Below are positions 1-4,749 of a stretch of DNA of 6,735 bases, in pieces (within the stretch, counting starts at the first letter, position 1; the number at the start of each line of letters is the position of its first letter). The stretch spans positions 1 to 6,735 of the forward strand of contig JABZMB010000064.1 in assembly GCA_015256455.1 (NCBI GenBank), read 5' to 3'. The notes beneath the pieces are model-generated. The model saw nothing but the letters and a program-made list of their open reading frames with translations, made no database searches and was not told the DNA's origin. Origin of the DNA: Solobacterium sp. (GTDB lineage Bacteria > Bacillota_I > Bacilli_A > Erysipelotrichales > Erysipelotrichaceae). The position numbers and the translations under genes were made by a program.

Positions 1-2
1 AC

Positions 3-53
3 TTCCTTCATTTTTATAATATTGATAAATACAACTTTATAGAAGGAGTGTAA
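3..53 (+). CDS. possible 3' end of an upstream gene (partial)
   Basis: A frame open from the window edge to TAA at 51-53 reads FLHFYNIDKYNFIEGV, which has a protein-like mix of hydrophobic, aromatic and charged residues. Another frame is also open from the edge and ends at TAG 40-42 with a very hydrophobic reading (TSFIFIILINTTL), so the choice of frame is uncertain. Sixteen residues are too few to name a family. If real, this gene ends about 107 bp before the glycosyltransferase and could belong to the same cluster. Confidence 0.2.
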   Translation, partial: FLHFYNIDKYNFIEGV

Positions 54-106
54 ATCTGCGTAATACTAGAATTGTTGCTTTCCAAAAGGATAAAAAGCCT
101 TTAAAA

Positions 107-135
107 TAGAATAAGAAAAAAGCATACACTATGAT
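107..135 (+). promoter_or_regulatory. possible promoter of the glycosylation gene cluster
   Basis: A good -10 hexamer, TATGAT (130-135), lies 17 bp after a poor -35, TAGAAT (107-112). Transcription would begin near 142 and give a short leader. The remaining leader holds AGGGA (148-152), which sits 8 nt before the GTG start at 161. The rest of 54-160 is AT-rich and contains only a weak five-pair stem (AAAGG/CCTTT around 86-102). The -35 is weak, so this is only a candidate; the cluster may instead be read from upstream. Confidence 0.25.
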
Positions 136-160
136 TTAAAATGGGATAGGGACTGGCTGA

Positions 161-1126
161 GTGAAGACAATGAAAAACACATTATATATTATTATTCCTT
201 GCTATAATGAGCAGGAAGTACTGCCAATTACTTCTAAATTATTTTTAGACGAGTTATTAAAACTAATTGAAAAGAATAAGATTAGCGATGATAGTCGCAT
301 TTTATTTGTAAATGATGGAAGTAAAGATAATACTTGGCAGATTATTAAAGATTTATCAAAGAGTGGTCCGTATTTCATTGGAATCTCACAAAGTAGAAAT
401 CGGGGACATCAAAATGCTGTGTTAGCGGGGCTAATGGAAGCGAAAGATAAAGCAGATATAACAATCACAATTGATTGTGATGGTCAAGATGATATTACAG
501 CTATGGAGAAGATGGTGGATGCTTATTATGACGGCTGTGAAATTGTATATGGTGTCAGAAGTTCAAGAGAAACAGATACTTTCTTTAAACGATTTACAGC
601 ACAGTCATTCTATAAACTTTTAAAGTATATGGGTGCTGATGTTGTTTATAATCATGCGGATTATAGACTAGTATCATCGCGTGTTTTAAAAGAGTTTGCT
701 AATTTTAAAGAAGTAAACTTATTCTTACGTGGGATGTTTCCACTTGTTGGATTCAAGAGCACATCTATTCTTTACGAAAGAAATAAACGTATTGCAGGGG
801 AATCACATTATCCATTATCAAAGATGATTGCTTTGGCATTTGACGGTATCACTAGTTTGAGTATCAAACCAATACGCCTCATTACATATTTTGGATTAAT
901 CGTATCATTCATCAGTTTTTTGGGTGTTATTTGGGCAATTGTATCTCGTTTTTTAGGAACGACAATAACTGGGTGGTCAAGTACACTAGCGATTATGTGC
1001 TTCTTAGGAGGAGTGCAGCTTATTTCTTTAGGTGTGATTGGAGAATATGTAGGTAAAGTATATTTAGAAGTAAAAAATAGACCACGTTATATCATTAGTG
1101 AACGAACATGGGAGAACGATCAGTAA
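161..1126 (+). CDS. GtrB/DPM1-type polyprenyl-phosphate glycosyltransferase (GT2 family)
   Basis: This 321-residue protein is a GT2 (GT-A fold) transferase expected to move a sugar from a nucleotide donor to undecaprenyl phosphate on the inner membrane face. The N-terminal domain has IIPCYNEQE (about 11-19), VNDGSKDNT (50-58), the RNRGHQNAVLAG segment (79-90) and the metal-binding DCDGQDD (105-111). The GESHYPLSKM segment (213-222) before the membrane part is typical of the GtrB/CsbB/DPM1 group. Two membrane helices follow at about 239-263 and 274-299, with a basic C-terminal tail. Length and order match the family, so it looks intact. The GTG start at 161 is favoured because AGGGA lies 8 nt upstream; the in-frame ATG at 170 is too far from it. 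The stop is followed after one base by the next ATG, which suggests translational coupling. The sugar cannot be read from sequence. Confidence 0.93.
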   Translation: MKTMKNTLYIIIPCYNEQEVLPITSKLFLDELLKLIEKNKISDDSRILFVNDGSKDNTWQIIKDLSKSGPYFIGISQSRNRGHQNAVLAGLMEAKDKADITITIDCDGQDDITAMEKMVDAYYDGCEIVYGVRSSRETDTFFKRFTAQSFYKLLKYMGADVVYNHADYRLVSSRVLKEFANFKEVNLFLRGMFPLVGFKSTSILYERNKRIAGESHYPLSKMIALAFDGITSLSIKPIRLITYFGLIVSFISFLGVIWAIVSRFLGTTITGWSSTLAIMCFLGGVQLISLGVIGEYVGKVYLEVKNRPRYIISERTWENDQ

Positions 1127-1127
1127 T

Positions 1128-2687
1128 ATGGAGAAGACATTAAAAAGATTGATTTCTATATTCTTTCTCATTATTTTCGTATCTATTATCATTAATAATA
1201 CGTTCTTCAGTAATCTAGAGTATTACTGTAAAGTAACAACTGACTTATCAGCTAAAGCAGTACTTATAGCTGCTGTTATACTGATTATACTCGTTTCTTT
1301 AATACATGCATTACTTAGAAAAATAGTGGTGCATTTGAAACATAAAAAACTATTTTTAATAGTACTTTTTATCTTTTTTATATTTCAAATTATATTACTT
1401 AAGAATACGTTTTTCTTGACTGGATGGGATTCAAATATTATCTTGACGGATTCCTATCTCCTACGGGATTTGAAAATTGATCAACTAAACCAGTATTACT
1501 ATTCCCTATATCCAAATAATATACTATTGACTTATATATTTGCGACAGTTATGAAGGTAGAGAAGTTTATAGGTATTGTAGAGTATTCAGACGCAGTTTT
1601 TGGCCTGGCAATTGTTCAGAGTATTTTATGTACAATAACTGCCTATTTACTATTCTGTATTATCTATCATTTCAAAAAATCATTTACTGCCGCGTGGTTT
1701 GGGTTTAGGTTGTATGTTGTATTAATTATTTTCTCTGGTTGGACAGGCATTGTGTATTCAGATTCAATGGGATTGATTTTTCCAATATTGATTATCTGGT
1801 TTTATCAAAATAGAAATAAATTTAATAAATATATTGTTTGGCCATCCATTGCTTTGTTGGGTTACTGGGGCTATCGAATAAAACCACAGATTTTTATTGT
1901 GTTTATTGCGGTTCTAATAATTACATGTATTAACTTTATCTTGAAACCGGAGAAATGGAAGAAAGTGAAGATTAATTTTGGTGTAATTTCACTTGTACTA
2001 GTGGTACTGTTTGTGTCCTCAACTACATACAAAAACCTACCTGAACGGATGGGGTATAAACTGAACCCTAATTTAGAAACGCCAATTTATCACTTTTTAA
2101 TGATGGGATTTAATGAAGCAAAAAATGGTGGGTATTATGTCTATGATGTAAAATATACACTATCGTATTATGGAGTAGAAGAGAAAAAGGAAGCGATTAT
2201 TACTAGATTGAGTGAAAGATTACAGCAGTATGGTCCAAAGAGAGTCGCTAAAATTATGCGAAAGAAGGCTCTCAGTGTATTCAATGACGGAACGTTCGCA
2301 TGGGGATTTGAAGGTGGTTTCTATCGAGAGGTCTTTCCAACGGATAATCCATTCTCCTTATTCTTGAGAAGTTTTGTATACAATGGAGAGTATGAAATTG
2401 AAGAGGGTAATCACTATCATATTACAAAAACAGTTCAGCAGATTGTATGGATATCTTGTTTAATATTGATGGTAATTAAGGCAATACGCATTAAAAGCGG
2501 TGATGAGGAAGATGATATCTATAGTGTTCTGTACCTATCTATAATAGGACTATTCTTGTTTGAAATGTTATTTGAGGCAAGAGCCAGATATCTATACACC
2601 TATATTCCGTTATTTATTATGATTGGGTCAATGGGAATGTATGATCTAAGCCATTTTATGAATCAGTTAATATCCAAAAAAGATTAA
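1128..2687 (+). CDS. polytopic GT-C-like membrane glycosyltransferase
   Basis: This 519-residue protein has roughly 11-13 hydrophobic segments, most between residues 8 and 300 and three more after about 437, with a soluble stretch (about 300-435) between them. Features suggesting a GT-C enzyme, which uses a polyprenyl-phosphate sugar outside the membrane, are GWDSN (99-103, an acidic residue in the first large loop), YSLYPNN (125-131), YSDSMGL (210-216), RIKPQ (250-254) and EARARYLYTYIPL (483-495), the last like the late motif of PMT/ArnT-like proteins. Its place between GtrB- and GtrA-type genes fits the polymer-specific transferase of a three-component system. The ATG at 1128 is chosen, one base after the previous stop, with GGGAGA at 1110-1115. 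An in-frame GTG at 1098 would overlap the upstream gene and has no ribosome site. Acceptor and sugar are unknown. The family is recognised from topology and motifs, not from close identity. Confidence 0.8.
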   Translation: MEKTLKRLISIFFLIIFVSIIINNTFFSNLEYYCKVTTDLSAKAVLIAAVILIILVSLIHALLRKIVVHLKHKKLFLIVLFIFFIFQIILLKNTFFLTGWDSNIILTDSYLLRDLKIDQLNQYYYSLYPNNILLTYIFATVMKVEKFIGIVEYSDAVFGLAIVQSILCTITAYLLFCIIYHFKKSFTAAWFGFRLYVVLIIFSGWTGIVYSDSMGLIFPILIIWFYQNRNKFNKYIVWPSIALLGYWGYRIKPQIFIVFIAVLIITCINFILKPEKWKKVKINFGVISLVLVVLFVSSTTYKNLPERMGYKLNPNLETPIYHFLMMGFNEAKNGGYYVYDVKYTLSYYGVEEKKEAIITRLSERLQQYGPKRVAKIMRKKALSVFNDGTFAWGFEGGFYREVFPTDNPFSLFLRSFVYNGEYEIEEGNHYHITKTVQQIVWISCLILMVIKAIRIKSGDEEDDIYSVLYLSIIGLFLFEMLFEARARYLYTYIPLFIMIGSMGMYDLSHFMNQLISKKD

Positions 2688-2750
2688 TCAAAGATTGAAG
2701 TGACTGAAATCTAAAAATTCTATATAAAATATTTAAGTAGAAAGGGCAAT

Positions 2751-3149
2751 ATGAAAAATATACTTGAAAAATATAAGTCAGTTTTAATGTATTTATTTTT
2801 TGGTGTATGTACAACAGGAATTAATATTGCGGTATATTGGCTATTTTATACTTTTCTGAGTCTACCAAATGTAATCTCTACTATATTATCCTGGGTGATA
2901 TCTGTATTGTTTGCGTATATTACGAATAAATTATGGGTCTTTGAAAGTCGTTCTTTTAATAAACAAGTTTTATCGCATGAGATTCCTACTTTTTTTGGAG
3001 CTAGACTTCTTTCGGGGCTAATTGATTTAGGTATTATGTTTGTGTTTGTAGATATAATGTTTTTTCCGGCAATGGTTGTAAAGATTATTTCAAATGTTTT
3101 TGTGGTTATATTCAACTATATTGCAAGTAAACTTGTAATTTTCAAATAG
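2751..3149 (+). CDS. GtrA-family small membrane protein (putative polyprenyl-phosphate-sugar flippase)
   Basis: The product has 132 residues with four membrane segments (about 11-35, 41-60, 79-101, 106-128), the normal size and topology of the GtrA family. Two related motifs, FAYITNKLWVF (54-64) and FNYIASKLVIF (121-131), end the two helix pairs and reflect the family's internal repeat. GtrA proteins are proposed to flip undecaprenyl-phosphate-linked sugar to the outer face, supplying the GT-C enzyme. The ATG is preceded by AAAGGG (2741-2746) with short 4-nt spacing. A 63-bp gap separates it from the upstream gene. That gap holds a TATAAA (2723-2728) 16 bp after a weak TGACTG, so a minor internal promoter is possible, but read-through from upstream is simpler. 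A minus-strand reading frame at 2846-3115 is only its shadow. Confidence 0.9.
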   Translation: MKNILEKYKSVLMYLFFGVCTTGINIAVYWLFYTFLSLPNVISTILSWVISVLFAYITNKLWVFESRSFNKQVLSHEIPTFFGARLLSGLIDLGIMFVFVDIMFFPAMVVKIISNVFVVIFNYIASKLVIFK

Positions 3150-3154
3150 TTTTT

Positions 3155-3183
3155 TTGAATTCTAGAGTTATATAGGTTAACAT
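3155..3183 (+). promoter_or_regulatory. possible promoter directly before the lipoprotein gene
   Basis: TTGAAT (3155-3160) and TAACAT (3178-3183) are 17 bp apart, each matching the consensus at four of six positions or better. The predicted transcription start falls at about 3190, which is the A of the lipoprotein ATG, so the transcript would have little or no leader. No terminator is visible between the GtrA-type gene and this point, so read-through transcription is also possible. Confidence 0.28.
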
Positions 3184-3189
3184 TGTCTT

Positions 3190-3546
3190 ATGAAAAATAA
3201 AATGATGAAAATTCTTATAATAATGTTTCTGTTTGTTGGGCTACTTCTAGGATGTAATCAAAATTCGAAGGAGAAAGATATAGTTGGTCACTATATTTTA
3301 ACAAGAATAGAGAAAGACAATACCGCAATCCTAGAAGATGAAATTAAAAATAATGATGTTACAGGTTTTGTTATTTTTAACGAAAATGGAACAGGTACAT
3401 TCATGATGTTGAATGAGAGATTAGAATTTACCTGGAAAAATGGAAAAGCTACTGGTGGTGACCAGACCATTAGCTACGAACTAAATGGAGACGTACTGAC
3501 ATTGATTGTGTCTGCAACAGAAAAAATATATCTACAAAAAGAGTAA
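3190..3546 (+). CDS. small secreted lipoprotein with a lipocalin-like/beta-rich domain, function unknown
   Basis: The 118-residue product begins with a basic n-region (MKNKMMK), a hydrophobic core and a lipobox LLGC with the lipidated cysteine at 22. It should be anchored to the outer face of the cytoplasmic membrane. The mature part is about 97 residues. It has the pattern VGHYILTRIEKD, then FVIFNENGTGTFMM, then LEFTWKNG, then ISYELNGDVLTLIV, i.e. alternating strands with an NGTGT turn. This resembles the small lipocalin-like lipoproteins common in Clostridia and relatives; I recognise the pattern but know no activity for it. No convincing ribosome site precedes the ATG (only AGG, some 13 nt away). 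The gene starts 40 bp after the GtrA-type gene and may be its operon partner or separately transcribed. It ends at a hairpin terminator. Confidence 0.82.
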   Translation: MKNKMMKILIIMFLFVGLLLGCNQNSKEKDIVGHYILTRIEKDNTAILEDEIKNNDVTGFVIFNENGTGTFMMLNERLEFTWKNGKATGGDQTISYELNGDVLTLIVSATEKIYLQKE

Positions 3547-3562
3547 ATAATTGTAAAGAAAA

Positions 3563-3590
3563 AGTCAGCAGATTCTGCTGACTATTTTTT
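3563..3590. terminator. bidirectional rho-independent terminator between convergent genes
   Basis: The perfect 9-bp inverted repeat AGTCAGCAG (3563-3571) / CTGCTGACT (3575-3583) has a 3-nt loop (ATT). On the plus strand it is followed by ATTTTTT, serving the lipoprotein gene whose stop is 17 bp upstream. On the minus strand it is followed by TTTTTCTTT, serving the repeat-protein gene, whose TAG stop (3582-3584) overlaps the stem edge. Confidence 0.88.
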
Positions 3591-4604
3591 GATTAGTATT
3601 CCAAATGCATTGAAGTATTCATACTTATTGTTGATTAATTGTTTACCAGTTACCATTGCTCCAGAGGAGTTTAGATAATAACGATTACCATTATAAGTTA
3701 ACCAGCCTGTTTTCATGAAGCCATGTTCATCAAAGAAATACCATGTTCCACCGATTTGTTGCCAACCAAATACCTTATGACCATAATTATCAAGATATTG
3801 GAAATGATCTAGTGTGTATACCCATGCATTCTTTGTTATCGCTCCAGAGCTGCCGAAGTAGTAATAATATCCATCAATTTCTAACCACTCTGTAACCATA
3901 TCACCTATTGAATCAAAGAAGTACCATGTACCACCAATTTGCTGCCAACCATATACCTTATGACCATAGCCATCAAGATATTGGTAATACTTCCCTGTTT
4001 TTACCCATGCATTTTTAGTCATTGCTCCAGATGGGCCAAAATAGTAATCATAATCACCGAGACTTAACCACCCAACTGCCATATCGCCAATATTATTGAA
4101 GTAATACCATGTACCACCAATTTGCTGCCAATAAAACAGCTGTTCACCATGTTCGTTGAGATATTGGTAATCGATACCATCAAATCTCCACCCGGTAACC
4201 ATAGAACCATCTGGATTAAAGAAGTAGAAATTGTCGTTTATCTTATACCATCCGATAACCATGTTCCCATCAGAATCTAGATAATAGCGTTTACCATTCA
4301 CAGTTACAAATGTGTCAATTTGTTGAATTCCATATGCATCAAGATATTGGTATGCTCCTTTTGTAAATACCCATCCAGTAGCCATAGAACCATCTGCGTT
4401 TAGATAGTAGTTTCTATCATTATACTTAAGCCACCCAGTATATTTTGTACCATCTTGATTAAAGTAGAACCACTTACCACCAATAGATTGCCAACCGGTT
4501 TGTGATACTGCTGTACTTGAATCGGTAGCTTTAACAATTGTTGTTGGATTGTATACTAAGACACCTAAAACAATAGCTAATATAAGTAAGAATTTTTGTT
4601 TCAT
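3582..4604 (-). CDS. secreted cell-wall-binding repeat protein, all-repeat, no catalytic domain
   Basis: The product has 340 residues. Residues 1-26 form a signal peptide (MKQK, hydrophobic core, likely cleavage after IVKA), followed by a 10-residue linker and then repeats to the end. There are 15 choline-binding-type units of 20-21 residues from G37 to the C-terminus, with no room for an enzyme domain. Units alternate in three kinds: A (GWQQIGGTWYFF), B (GWLxYxxRxYYLxxxGxMxT) and C (WVxTxxxxQYLDxYGxK), giving five triplets of about 61 residues. Several units have lost the leading GW (DTF at 97, YW at 158, EW at 239, NAW at 198 and 259). Such proteins normally hold on to choline-bearing teichoic acids, although related repeats bind glucan. 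A clear ribosome site, AAGGGG (4612-4617), precedes the ATG by 7 nt. The downstream neighbour in reading order is the terminator; the upstream one is a paralogue with the same repeat plan. It could be an adhesin, a wall spacer or a partner of the peptidase-bearing paralogue. Confidence 0.93.
   Translation of the reverse strand: MKQKFLLILAIVLGVLVYNPTTIVKATDSSTAVSQTGWQSIGGKWFYFNQDGTKYTGWLKYNDRNYYLNADGSMATGWVFTKGAYQYLDAYGIQQIDTFVTVNGKRYYLDSDGNMVIGWYKINDNFYFFNPDGSMVTGWRFDGIDYQYLNEHGEQLFYWQQIGGTWYYFNNIGDMAVGWLSLGDYDYYFGPSGAMTKNAWVKTGKYYQYLDGYGHKVYGWQQIGGTWYFFDSIGDMVTEWLEIDGYYYYFGSSGAITKNAWVYTLDHFQYLDNYGHKVFGWQQIGGTWYFFDEHGFMKTGWLTYNGNRYYLNSSGAMVTGKQLINNKYEYFNAFGILIKK
3585..4496 (-). repeat. 15-unit GW repeat array, 183-bp triplet period in DNA
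   Basis: The 912 bp encode 15 cell-wall-binding units (residues 37-340). At DNA level a higher-order period of about 183 bp is visible: near-identical blocks around 3740-3800, 3921-3981 and 4101-4160 encode YGWQQIGGTWYxF and its flanks. The similarity in wobble positions suggests recent duplication or gene conversion. Confidence 0.9.
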
Positions 4605-4629
4605 AAATTATCCCCTTTTCCTAATATAA

Positions 4630-4658
4630 ATTGTAAAGTCTTTTTAAATTAATGCAAA
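4630..4658 (-). promoter_or_regulatory. candidate promoter of the all-repeat wall-binding protein
   Basis: Read on the minus strand, TTTGCA (4653-4658) and TACAAT (4630-4635, five of six to consensus) are separated by 17 bp. Transcription would start near 4623 and give a leader of about 18 nt containing the AAGGGG ribosome site. The spacer contains one arm (4636-4648) of the intergenic repeat set, so anything that binds that arm would sit on the promoter. Confidence 0.5.
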
Positions 4659-4716
4659 TATGTTTTGTTTTAAAAAGACTTAATTCGTTCTCTTAGGTAA
4701 CTAATTAAGTCTTTTT
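4636..4716. repeat. three-arm repeat able to form two exclusive hairpins
   Basis: The core AAGTCTTTTT occurs three times with alternating orientation: 4636-4645 (plus), 4672-4681 (inverted) and 4707-4716 (plus), with centres 36 and 35 bp apart. The left and middle copies form a perfect 13-bp inverted repeat (4636-4648 with 4669-4681, 20-nt loop). The middle and right copies form a perfect 14-bp inverted repeat (4672-4685 with 4703-4716, 17-nt loop). The middle arm can pair with only one of the two at a time. The set fills most of the gap between the two wall-binding genes. Confidence 0.85.
4672..4716 (-). terminator. probable terminator of the peptidase-bearing wall protein gene
   Basis: On the minus strand, 34 nt after the TAA at 4750-4752, a 14-bp stem AAAAAGACTTAATT / AATTAAGTCTTTTT forms around a 17-nt loop. 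An extra GTT/AAC pairing inside the loop may lengthen it. The downstream arm ends in five T followed by AAAAC, giving an A-tract/U-tract hairpin. The stem has only two G:C pairs, so termination may be leaky and could feed the next gene. Confidence 0.5.
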
Positions 4717-4749
4717 GTATTACAAAACTATCTATTACTTTATATGTTT

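Noticed and set aside
41..109. Strong ribosome-like AGAAGGAG (41-48) followed by an 18-codon frame from CTG at 56 to TAG at 107
   Set aside because: CTG is a very rare start and the peptide (LRNTRIVAFQKDKKPLK) has no supporting feature. The purine run may be chance, or part of an upstream gene end.
1098..1127. GTG start for the GT-C-like gene, adding ten residues
   Set aside because: It would overlap the upstream gene by 29 bases and has no ribosome site. The ATG at 1128 sits one base after the previous stop with GGGAGA upstream and begins a normal membrane-protein N-terminus.
2846..3115. Minus-strand 89-codon reading frame
   Set aside because: It lies wholly antisense to the well-supported GtrA-type gene and its translation shows no domain or signal.
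3150..3581. Remnant of a peptidase domain downstream of the all-repeat gene
   Set aside because: The gene ends at a terminator and an opposing lipoprotein gene follows. No GCE or NNHAV-like motif is seen in the minus-strand frames there.
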